Origin: Pyxidicoccus xibeiensis
GTDB lineage: Bacteria > Myxococcota > Myxococcia > Myxococcales > Myxococcaceae
DNA length: 64,000 bases
Direction of reading: 5' to 3'
Assembly: GCF_024198175.1 (NCBI RefSeq)
Contig: NZ_JAJVKV010000004.1
Span: forward strand, 186,001 to 250,000
The notes below the pieces were generated by a model. That model made no database searches. It worked only from the letters and a program-made list of their open reading frames with translations, and had not been told where the DNA came from. The first letter of the stretch is position 1. The number at the start of each line of letters is the position of its first letter. Shown here in pieces: positions 8,717 to 17,371 of the stretch. The position numbers were made by a program, and so were the translations under genes.

Positions 8717-11187
8717 ACCGCCCCCATCGCTTTCAGGTGCGCGTCCACCCGCGCCGCAAGCGTCACAACGTCGTCGGTGAGCTTGGGCAGCGGCGTGGCG
8801 TAGCGTTCGGCCAGCTCGCGAATGCGGCCGGTGAGGGTCTGCGAGACGCGGTCGAGTTCCCCCTGCACAGCAACTGACAACCGGGCAATCCACTTGTCGT
8901 CGATGACCAACGTCTTGATCTCGGCCTCGGTCAGCTTGGGGTACTTGGTGTCGATCTTCTTTTCCAAGTCCTCCTGCGCGGCCTTTCGCTTGGCCTTGCT
9001 GTCAGCCTGCTGTTCGAGAAGCGCCGCGTAGCCTTCGAGTGCCGCACGCTCGTCGGCGTACAGTGGGTCTCTGCCGATTTCCCTAAGACGAGCCTTCACC
9101 GCCTTCACGGTGATCTTCTGCTTGTCGCCTTCGCCCTCGATCACCTCGGCGAAGAGTCCTTCTTCGCCGCTGTTCTCCTCGCGCATCTCGTCGAGCTGTT
9201 GCTCCAGCGTCGCGAGGCGGTTGTCGAGCGCTTCGATCGCATCGCGCTCCGTTGCAAAGTAGCGGGCACCGAGCACCGAAGCGGGAACTAGGTCAGATTT
9301 GAACCGGCGTTTGCCCTTCACGTAGTCGTGAGCTTCAGGCCAGACGAGTTTGTTCTCCTTGTTCTTGATTTGAACGATCTCGCGCGGCTGCGCGCCCTTC
9401 ACCCAGCCCTCGGCGGCAAGCAAATAGAAATCGTCCTGCATCGCCTCGGCCCAGTAGCTCATCAGGCGCTGGTAGACGTCGTAGGCGTCGAGCAACGGCA
9501 CGGAACGAAAGGCAGTGAGGAGTTCCTCGGCGATGTTCTCGATCAGCGCCTTCGGGTGCCCGCCCTTGCCGAACTCGACGAGCTTCGACCTCGCCGTCTT
9601 GCTCCAGTCGGCAAAGGTCTTCGTCGCCCGGTGCTGGAACGCGGCGAACTCGGCGTGGCCAAAAATCGAGGCCTTCACGTCGGCAAGCGGTACCTTCAAG
9701 CGCGCGTAGGCCGGGCGTCCGGCGGACTCGAACAGCAGGCCGCGCACGCTGGGCAGCACCTTCCAGTACGCCTCGAGTGCGTCGAGATCTCGCTCGGGGA
9801 TGCCGCCGCGCAGGTGCGCGTCGATGTTGTGCAGATCTTCGGGCTCGCTGCTGTCGATGTAGCGCGGCAGGTTCAGGTTGAAGTCGTTCTTCGCGTCGGC
9901 GATCTCGTCGATCGGCACCATGCGTGCATAGCGCGGCACATCGACCTGCTTCACGAAGGTATCGACGATGCGGTGGATGTCTTGCTCGCGAAGGCGGTTC
10001 TTCGGGCCGTCCTTGGTGAAGCCCTTGGCGGCGTCGATCATGAAGATGCCCTTGCGGCCCGCGGCGTTCTCCTTGTCGAGCACGATGATGCATGCGGGGA
10101 TGCCCGTTCCGTAGAAGAGGTTGGCGGGCAGGCCGATGATGCCCTTCAGGTAGCCCGAGCGAACGAGCTTCTCGCGAATGACAGCCTCGGCGTTGCCGCG
10201 GAACAAGACGCCGTGGGGCAAGATGCAGGCGGCCTTGCCCGCTCTCTTCATCGAGCGGACGATGTGGAGCAGGTAGGCGTAGTCGCCCTGCTTGGCGGGC
10301 GGCTCTCCCCACAAGAAGCGCTGGAAGGGGTCGTTCGATGGTGTGAGGCCGGTGGTCCACGTCTTGTCGGAGAACGGCGGATTGGCGACGACGTAGTCGT
10401 AGGTCCGGAGTTGCTCGCCGTCCTTGAACTTCGGTGCGGCCAGCGTGTTCCCTGAGAGGATGTTCGCGGTCGGGAAGTCGTGAAGGATCATGTTCATGCG
10501 GGCCAAGCCCGCCGTGGTGACGTCCTTCTCCTGCCCCTCCAGCGTGATGTGCTTGCCTGCCTCGGCCGCGACCTTCAGGAGCAGCGAGCCCGAGCCGCAG
10601 GTCGGATCGTAGGCGGTCGTCGAGGCCTTGGTGTTCGCCTTCGAGATGCCGATCACCTTGGCGATGACGCGGCTGACCTCGGACGGCGTGTAGAACTGGC
10701 CCTTGCTCTTGCCACTCTCGGTTGCGAAGTGGCGCATGAGGTATTCGTAGGCGTCGCCGAGCAGGTCGTCGTGGTCGGCGCGGTTCTGCGAGAAGTCGAG
10801 TTCAGGCTTCTGGAAGATGCCGATCAGGTTGGTCAGGCGGTCGACCATCGCCTGGCCTTCGCCGAGCTTGTTCGGGTCGTTGAAGTCGGGGAAGTCGCTG
10901 CGGGCCAGACGGGCGTTGGCGTCGATAAGCGGCTGGATGATCTGGGTGTTGATCTTGTCGCCGATGTCGCTCTTGCCCTTGAGCGCGATCATGTCCTTGA
11001 AGCTCGCCCCCTTCGGAATGGTCACGGGCGGGGCGAAGTCGGTGCTGTTCCCGTACTTGTCCGTGATGTACTTGATGAACAGCATGAACAGGACGTAGTC
11101 CTTGTACTGGCTGGCATCCATGCCGCCACGGAGCTCGTCGCACGACGCCCAGATCGAGGAGTAGAGGTCAGACTTCTTGATGGCCAT
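8707..11187 (-). CDS. hsdM: Type I R-M DNA adenine methyltransferase subunit M
   Basis: 826 residues. The N-terminal HsdM helical domain is followed by an N6-adenine methyltransferase fold with SAM-motif DPTCGSGSLL near residue 195 and catalytic motif NPPFSDKTW near 270. The C-terminal half is longer than in short HsdM proteins and includes a coiled coil with LATLEQQLDEMREE, which likely replaces part of the HsdS-HsdM contact. The start ATG (11187-11185) overlaps the stop of the small HTH gene in the sequence TGATG, so translation was originally coupled to that regulator. First structural gene of the operon. Confidence 0.96.
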   Translation of the reverse strand: MAIKKSDLYSSIWASCDELRGGMDASQYKDYVLFMLFIKYITDKYGNSTDFAPPVTIPKGASFKDMIALKGKSDIGDKINTQIIQPLIDANARLARSDFPDFNDPNKLGEGQAMVDRLTNLIGIFQKPELDFSQNRADHDDLLGDAYEYLMRHFATESGKSKGQFYTPSEVSRVIAKVIGISKANTKASTTAYDPTCGSGSLLLKVAAEAGKHITLEGQEKDVTTAGLARMNMILHDFPTANILSGNTLAAPKFKDGEQLRTYDYVVANPPFSDKTWTTGLTPSNDPFQRFLWGEPPAKQGDYAYLLHIVRSMKRAGKAACILPHGVLFRGNAEAVIREKLVRSGYLKGIIGLPANLFYGTGIPACIIVLDKENAAGRKGIFMIDAAKGFTKDGPKNRLREQDIHRIVDTFVKQVDVPRYARMVPIDEIADAKNDFNLNLPRYIDSSEPEDLHNIDAHLRGGIPERDLDALEAYWKVLPSVRGLLFESAGRPAYARLKVPLADVKASIFGHAEFAAFQHRATKTFADWSKTARSKLVEFGKGGHPKALIENIAEELLTAFRSVPLLDAYDVYQRLMSYWAEAMQDDFYLLAAEGWVKGAQPREIVQIKNKENKLVWPEAHDYVKGKRRFKSDLVPASVLGARYFATERDAIEALDNRLATLEQQLDEMREENSGEEGLFAEVIEGEGDKQKITVKAVKARLREIGRDPLYADERAALEGYAALLEQQADSKAKRKAAQEDLEKKIDTKYPKLTEAEIKTLVIDDKWIARLSVAVQGELDRVSQTLTGRIRELAERYATPLPKLTDDVVTLAARVDAHLKAMGAVWR

Positions 11188-11396
11188 CAGCGACGTTCCT
11201 TGTCTTGCTCAAGCCCTTCGTGTCTGGCGCCACCCGCGCGGACCCACTCGTCGACCTCGGACAGCTTGAACTTCCAGAGGCGGCCGATCTTGTGAGCTGG
11301 CAGGCTGCGCGTTTCGATTCAGCGGTAGACGGAGTCCTTCGCCACGCCCAGGTGCTTCGCGACGTCCTCGACGGAGACCCGCGGCTCGCTTGTCAT
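11187..11396 (-). pseudogene. HTH (excisionase/BldC-like) regulator of the R-M operon, broken by an in-frame TGA
   Basis: From ATG 11396-11394 the frame reads MTSEPRVSVEDVAKHLGVAK, then DSVYR, TGA (11321-11319, codon 26), IETRSLPAHKIGRLWKFKLS and on to a stop that overlaps the hsdM start. The two halves together are a complete 69-residue HTH_17/excisionase-family domain. Homologues normally have Trp at the stop position (YRWI), so this is TGG to TGA rather than recoding. Such small HTH proteins commonly lead type I R-M operons. The loss may have changed operon control or left hsdM translation dependent on reinitiation. Confidence 0.8.
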
Positions 11397-11787
11397 CGAC
11401 GCAGCTCCGGCTGTGGATGGACCTTGGCCACGCGAGCAGGCTATCTGCGCCGAACTCTGCCGACAAGACCCGACTAGAATCGGAAAGGTCGGATGTGGGG
11501 AGGACCGTGCCTACCCGCGTGGACAACGCCCGCCCACGCCTCTCGCTGCTCGGCCCACGTGCCTGCGTGGGCCCACCGCCCGGAGGGCCCGCCCGGCCAT
11601 CGGCTCGACACCGTCGACGGCCTCAAGCTCAAGCACGCGCGTAGCACTGCGGCAAGGTGCGCATGGAAGTGCGACCCCAACTGCCCTTCCCTACCTACTG
11701 AGATGGGCTCTTAGGGCTAGCGGCCCGCGTGCATCCACCCTGGCTCTGGCTCTAGCCTGGTGCCCGAACTCGCACCGGCACGGAGTC
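11397..11787. other. Intergenic region between R-M operon and HNH gene
   Basis: 391 bases without a convincing gene. It must contain the leftward promoter of the R-M operon and the rightward promoter of the HNH gene. A perfect 8-bp stem is present at 11552-11559/11566-11573 (GGCCCACG with a six-base loop). The segment from 11722 onward is the 5' part of the repeat shared with 1627-1680. Confidence 0.6.
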
Positions 11788-12675
11788 ATGACGAAGGCCG
11801 TCTTCACCACCTCGGAGAGCTCGGCGTACGACGATCAGCCCGAGGTGCGCTACCACTTCCCGAGGACGTACCTGCGGGCGGTGGAGGCCGCCGTCGGGGA
11901 CTTCATCGTCTATTACGAGCCGCGCCGCACCGAGGGTGGAAACAGCAGTGGCGGTCGCCAGTCGTACTTCGCCGTCGCCAGGCTGCTTCGAATCGACGAG
12001 GACCGTGCGAAGGCGGGCCACTACTACGCCTATGTCGACTCCTTCCTCGAGTTCGAGCGCGCGGTGAAGTTCAGCGAGGGAGCGCACTACTACGAAGCCC
12101 GGCTGAGGAAGGCGGATGGGAGCACCAACAAAGGCGCATTCCAACGCTCGGTCCGTCCCCTGAGCGACGACGAGTTCGAGGCAATCCTCCACGCGGGCTT
12201 CATGCGCGAGCTGGACGCCTGGGAGCGCACCGCCACCGGCGTCGAGGAGCCACCGCCCGTCTACCCCGAGCGCCCCATCATCGAGCAGGTCACCCACCGC
12301 CCCTTCCGCGAGGCCTCCTTCCGGCGCCGCGTCCGGCAGGCCTACTCGGAGACATGCGCCGTCTCCGGCCTGCGCCTCATCAACGGCGGCGGCCGTCCCG
12401 AGGTCCAGGCGGCCCACATCCAGCCCGTGGTCGCCCAGGGGCCGGACTCCGTGCGCAACGGCCTGGCCCTGACGGGCACCGTCCACTGGCTCTTCGACCG
12501 GGGGCTGCTCTCCGTCGGGGAGGACTACCGCATCCTCCTGGCGAAGAGCGGCGTGCCCGAGGACGTCGGCCGGCTCATCCACTCCAACCGGCAGCTGCGG
12601 CTGCCCCGGCGCGAGGAGTGGCGGCCCCACCCCAGCTACCTGAAGTGGCACCGCGAGCACGTCTTCAAGGGCTGA
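11788..12675 (+). CDS. HNH endonuclease with N-terminal reader-like domain
   Basis: The ATG at 11788 gives 295 residues. The C-terminal HNH (HNH_2 type) has SETCAVSGLRL near residue 190, AAHIQPV at about 207-213, and NGLALTGTVHWLFDRGLLS just after; all catalytic positions appear present. The N-terminal 130 residues (HFPRTYLRAVEAAVGDFIVY, GGRQSYFAVARLL) resemble the small beta-barrel reader domain common in putative HNH restriction enzymes. It may be a stand-alone restriction-type nuclease, possibly modification-dependent; that role is inference. A broken second copy lies at 1627-1874. It converges on rapZ with 12 bases between. Confidence 0.88.
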   Translation: MTKAVFTTSESSAYDDQPEVRYHFPRTYLRAVEAAVGDFIVYYEPRRTEGGNSSGGRQSYFAVARLLRIDEDRAKAGHYYAYVDSFLEFERAVKFSEGAHYYEARLRKADGSTNKGAFQRSVRPLSDDEFEAILHAGFMRELDAWERTATGVEEPPPVYPERPIIEQVTHRPFREASFRRRVRQAYSETCAVSGLRLINGGGRPEVQAAHIQPVVAQGPDSVRNGLALTGTVHWLFDRGLLSVGEDYRILLAKSGVPEDVGRLIHSNRQLRLPRREEWRPHPSYLKWHREHVFKG

Positions 12676-12687
12676 CAGCGCCCCGCC

Positions 12688-13547
12688 CTACTCCTTCTCG
12701 ATGTCCCGGTCCCACAGCTGCACGCGGGTGTTCGCGTCCTGGAGCCGCCGTGTCAACTCGGCTGCAATTGCCACCGAGCGGTGCTTGCCACCCGTGCACC
12801 CCAGCGCCACCGTGAGGTACGCCTTCCCCTCCTTCTGGTAGCGCGGGAAGAGGAAGCGGCAGAGGTCCACCACCTTCTCCAGGAACTGCTGCGTCTCCTC
12901 GCGGTCCAGCACGTACGCGGCCACCTTGGGCACCTTCCCCGTCAGCCCCTTCAGCTCCGGGACGAAGTACGGGTTGGGCAAAAAGCGCACGTCCAGCACC
13001 AGGTCCGCCTGCGGCGGCACCCCGTACCGGTAACCAAAGGACATTATCGACAGGCTCGGCCCCGCCGCGGGCTCCGGGCTGAAGCGCGCCTGCACCATGC
13101 GCTTCAAGTCGTGCACGTTCAGCGCCGACGAGTCGATGACCTGGTCCGCCATCTCGCGCAAGTCGCGCAGCTCCTCGCGCTCGGCCTTGATGCCCTCGGC
13201 GACGGTGGCGTTGGGCGCCAGCGGGTGGCGGCGGCGCGTCTCGCTGAAGCGGCGCAGGAGGCTGTCGTCGCTGGAGTCCAGGAAGAGCACCTCCACCTGG
13301 TGTCCGGCGCGGCGCACCTCGGCCAGCATGCGGGGCGCGTCCTTGAGGAAGACGCCCTCGCGGACGTCTATCACCAGCGCCATGCGCTCGATGTGTCCAC
13401 CACCCGCCAGCTCCGTCAGCTTGGGCAGCAGCAGCACCGGAAGGTTGTCGATGCAGAAGAAGCCGGCGTCCTCCAGCGCCCGGATGGCGGTGGACTTGCC
13501 GGAGCCGGACATGCCGGTGATGACGACAATCTGCTTAGAGGGGGCGG

Positions 13548-13551
<4 letters not shown>
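12688..13551 (-). CDS. rapZ: RNase adapter/nucleotide-binding protein RapZ (YvcJ family)
   Basis: I choose GTG 13551-13549, overlapping the hprK stop by four bases; this gives 287 residues, the normal length. The upstream open frame lies inside hprK and is not protein-like. Walker A GMSGSGKS is at residues 13-20, and the sequence has FCIDNLPVLLLPKL and the C-terminal signature LGCTGGKHRSVAIA of the domain that binds small RNA or UDP-GlcNAc in E. coli. hprK-rapZ adjacency is standard in proteobacteria and ties this gene to PTS-type regulation. Confidence 0.95.
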
Positions 13552-14513
<962 letters not shown>

Positions 14514-14565
14514 CGTCAGGACGTGTGGATATCACCGGAGCGCCCTTTTGAGGTGTCCGCCGACC

Positions 14566-16050
14566 GTGCCGACCGTCCCTACCCCCGCTCCCACTGCCGG
14601 AGCCCCCCTTCTGGCGGCCTCCACCGAGCCCCGTCTCGCCCGGGCCCTGCTGGGGGCAGTCCTGGTGGCGGGGGCCGCCTTCCGGATTCATTGGGCCCTC
14701 AACGATGAGGGGATGTACTGGCCGGACGAGGTCTACCAGAGCCTGGAGCCGGCGCACCGGCTCGTCTACGGGTACGGCCTGGTCGCCTGGGAGTTCATCG
14801 AGGGGGCCCGCAACTGGGTGCTCCCCGGGCTGGTGGCGGGGGTGCTGGGGCTCGCCCGCCTGTTCGGTGGGACGGAGCCCGGCGTCTACCTGGACGTCAC
14901 CAAGGTCTTCTTCGGCCTCGTGGGGGTGGCGAGCGCCTGGGGCAGCTGGCGGCTGGCCCGGGCCCACGGGGCGTCGGAGCTGGCGGCGGCGGCGGGGGCG
15001 GCCCTCTTCGCCCTGGCGGCGGTGCCCATCTACTTCGCCCCCCGCGCCCTGAGTGAGAATGCCTCCGCCCTGCCGGTGGTGCTGGGGCTGGCGCTGGCCC
15101 TGCCCAAGGGGGCCTCGCGGCGGGCGCTGGGGGCCGGGGCGTCCCTGCTGGGGCTGGCGGTGCTGCTGCGCCTGCAGAATGGAATCTTCTGCGTGGGCCT
15201 CCTGGGGGTGCTCGCGGCGCAGCGGCGGTGGCGCCCGGCGGGCGAGGCCCTGGCGGTGCTGGCCGGGTGGGCGCTGGCCTACGGGCTGCTCGACTGGCTC
15301 ACCTGGGGGCGCTGGTTCCACTCGGCGCTCGTCTACCTGGACTTCAACGTGCTGCGGGACGGGGCCTCCGCGTGGGGCACCGCGCCCTTCAGCTACTACG
15401 GCCGCGTCCTCTTCAAGGGCATGGGGGCCGTGTCCCTCCTGGCGGGCGCGCTGGCGCTGCTGGCCGCGCGCCGGGCCCCGGGCCTGCTGGCCGTCGCCGC
15501 CCTCTTCTTCGTCCTGCACGCGCTCCAGCCGCACAAGGAGCTGCGCTTCCTGGTGCCCGTGCTGCCCCTCTTCGCCGCGCTGGCGGCCGTGGGGCTGGAC
15601 TCGGTGCTGGAGGGCCTGGGCGCCCGGACTCCGAGGGCCATGGCGGCGCTGGCGGTGGTGGCCGTGGCGACCGCGTCCGGGCTGGGCGCCGGGCGCCTCA
15701 CCTTCGGGGACGTGGGCCAGTACGAGGACTCGCGGCCCCGGGTGAGCGCCTGGGACGACTCGGGGGACGTCAACCGGCTGCTGCTGGCCGCCAGCGAGCG
15801 CAGGGACCTGTGCGGGCTGAAGATTGAGGTCGCCCACCTGGCGTGGACGGGAGGCTACAGCTACCTCCACCAGCCGGTGCCGCTGTACTCCCACAACGGG
15901 CCGTCCCGGGAGTCAGGCCTGTACAGCCACGTCATCACCGTGCCCGAGCATGCGCCGGGCGAGGTGGTGGCCCGCTCCGGCCCCCTGGTGCTGGCCCGCC
16001 TGCGCGACGGCTGCGCGCCGGACCCGGGCTACGCGTGGCGGCTTCCGTGA
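14566..16050 (+). CDS. Alg9/PIG-B-like membrane glycosyltransferase (GT-C)
   Basis: About 494 residues from GTG 14566, chosen because a GAGGTG ribosome site lies ten bases upstream; the open frame runs up to 14497 but that part overlaps hprK. The first luminal loop has YWPDEVYQSLEPAHRLVYGY, matching the DE motif of GT22 mannosyltransferases. About ten hydrophobic segments follow, including a HALQPHKELRFLVPVLPL motif typical of GPI-mannosyltransferase relatives. It probably transfers a sugar from a polyprenyl-phosphate donor in the inner membrane; donor and acceptor are unknown. Confidence 0.82.
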   Translation: MPTVPTPAPTAGAPLLAASTEPRLARALLGAVLVAGAAFRIHWALNDEGMYWPDEVYQSLEPAHRLVYGYGLVAWEFIEGARNWVLPGLVAGVLGLARLFGGTEPGVYLDVTKVFFGLVGVASAWGSWRLARAHGASELAAAAGAALFALAAVPIYFAPRALSENASALPVVLGLALALPKGASRRALGAGASLLGLAVLLRLQNGIFCVGLLGVLAAQRRWRPAGEALAVLAGWALAYGLLDWLTWGRWFHSALVYLDFNVLRDGASAWGTAPFSYYGRVLFKGMGAVSLLAGALALLAARRAPGLLAVAALFFVLHALQPHKELRFLVPVLPLFAALAAVGLDSVLEGLGARTPRAMAALAVVAVATASGLGAGRLTFGDVGQYEDSRPRVSAWDDSGDVNRLLLAASERRDLCGLKIEVAHLAWTGGYSYLHQPVPLYSHNGPSRESGLYSHVITVPEHAPGEVVARSGPLVLARLRDGCAPDPGYAWRLP

Positions 16051-16111
16051 GCCAACGGAAGCCCGACGAGGCCATTCCCCCGGGCCCCGCGCGTTGCTAA
16101 GCCCGGCAGTC

Positions 16112-16456
16112 ATGTCCGACTGCCTCTTCTGCAAGATTCGCGATGGCCTCATCCCGGCCCGGGTGGTGTACCGCGACGACACCTGCCTGGCCTTCGAGGA
16201 CATCAATCCCCAGGCGCCCACACACCTGCTCTTCATCCCGCTCAAGCACATCGCCACGGTGAACGACATCACCTCGGAGGACCGGGAGGCGGTGGGACAC
16301 CTCTTCACCGCCGCCGCCAAGGTGGCCCAGCAGCGCGGCCACGCCGACAGTGGCTACCGGGTGGTGATGAACACCCAGCGCGACGCCGGGCAGACGGTGT
16401 TCCACATCCACCTGCACATGCTAGCGGGGCGCCCGCTGCTGTGGCCGCCAGGCTGA
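16112..16456 (+). CDS. HIT-family (HINT-type) purine nucleoside phosphoramidase-like protein
   Basis: 114 residues, typical of bacterial HINT. The N-terminus SDCLFCKIRDGLIPA carries the first zinc-like CxxC, and AFEDINPQAPTHLLFIPLKH is the conserved middle. The catalytic histidine triad is VFHIHLHML near residues 96-103. It hydrolyses nucleoside phosphoramidates or related AMP conjugates. It lies 61 bases after the glycosyltransferase stop and could be co-transcribed. Confidence 0.95.
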   Translation: MSDCLFCKIRDGLIPARVVYRDDTCLAFEDINPQAPTHLLFIPLKHIATVNDITSEDREAVGHLFTAAAKVAQQRGHADSGYRVVMNTQRDAGQTVFHIHLHMLAGRPLLWPPG

Positions 16457-16599
16457 GCCCTTCCGGCCTTCCTTCGAGCCCGCCTGCCCTGCCCGGCCAT
16501 TGACCAGACGGCCGGGCGGGATGACGGTGCAGGACGCCGCGCCGCACCCCACCCGCACGGGTGCTAGCCTCGTGTCGCCGCACGCCGCGTCCCGCCGCC

Positions 16600-17370
16600 A
16601 TGCCTTTCAGTTCGCAATCCTCGCCTCGCAACCGCCGCGCCTACACGCTGCTGTCCCTGCTGCTCGCGGGCGTGGCGGGCTCGGTGAACGCCACGGGCTT
16701 CGTGGCGCTCGGGCTCCACACGTCCCACATGTCCGGGAACATGGCCATGATGGGCGAGTCGATTGCCGCGCGGGACTGGGGCATGGCCACGCTGGGGGCG
16801 CAGGTGCTGCTGTCGTTCCTGGCGGGGGCGGTGGCCGCGACGGCGCTGCTCGAGGCCTCGCGCCACCGCTCGCGGGGACGTCATGCGCCGGCGCTGCTGC
16901 TGGAGGCCATCATCCTGGGCGGCATCGGCCTGTGGCTCGTGTCCGCGCCGGCCCGGCGCGAGCCGACCGTCATGTGGTGCCTGTCCTTCGCCATGGGGCT
17001 GCAGAACGCGCTCGTCACCCGGGTGTCCGGCGCGGTGGTGCGCACCACGCACATGACGGGCGTCCTCACCGACATCGGCATCCAGCTGGTGCAGATGTTC
17101 GCCTGGGTGCGTGACGGCGCCCGGGGCCACGGGGTGCGCGGCGTGCTGCGGCAGGTGCGCGAGCTGCCCTCCGCCATCCAGTTCGAGCGCACCCGGCTGC
17201 ACCTGGGGCTCGCCTTCGCCTTCCTCTTCGGGTGCACCACCGGCCCGCTGCTCTTCCTCCAGTACGGCCCGGCCATGCTGGGGCTGCCGTGCGCGGTGCT
17301 GATGCTGCTGGTGGCGCTCGACGTGAGCCCCGCCGCCCAGCCCGAGACGGGCGTCACGCCGCGCGCCTGA
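16600..17370 (+). CDS. DUF1275 (YoaK-like) integral membrane protein
   Basis: I choose ATG 16600 (MPFSSQSSPRNRRAY), giving 256 residues; the open frame extends to 16561 with poor coding character. The family signature is clear: LLAGVAGSVNATGFVALGL, HTSHMSGNMAMMG and VVRTTHMTGVLTDIGIQL, with about six transmembrane helices. The function of DUF1275 is not established; transport has been suggested. The 3' end almost touches the convergent gene that ends at 17372. Confidence 0.92.
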   Translation: MPFSSQSSPRNRRAYTLLSLLLAGVAGSVNATGFVALGLHTSHMSGNMAMMGESIAARDWGMATLGAQVLLSFLAGAVAATALLEASRHRSRGRHAPALLLEAIILGGIGLWLVSAPARREPTVMWCLSFAMGLQNALVTRVSGAVVRTTHMTGVLTDIGIQLVQMFAWVRDGARGHGVRGVLRQVRELPSAIQFERTRLHLGLAFAFLFGCTTGPLLFLQYGPAMLGLPCAVLMLLVALDVSPAAQPETGVTPRA

Positions 17371-17371
17371 G

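Noticed and set aside
11319-11321. TGA in the HTH gene considered as a selenocysteine codon
   Set aside because: The expected residue is Trp, not a redox Cys, the protein type has no selenoprotein precedent, and no suitable hairpin was seen downstream.
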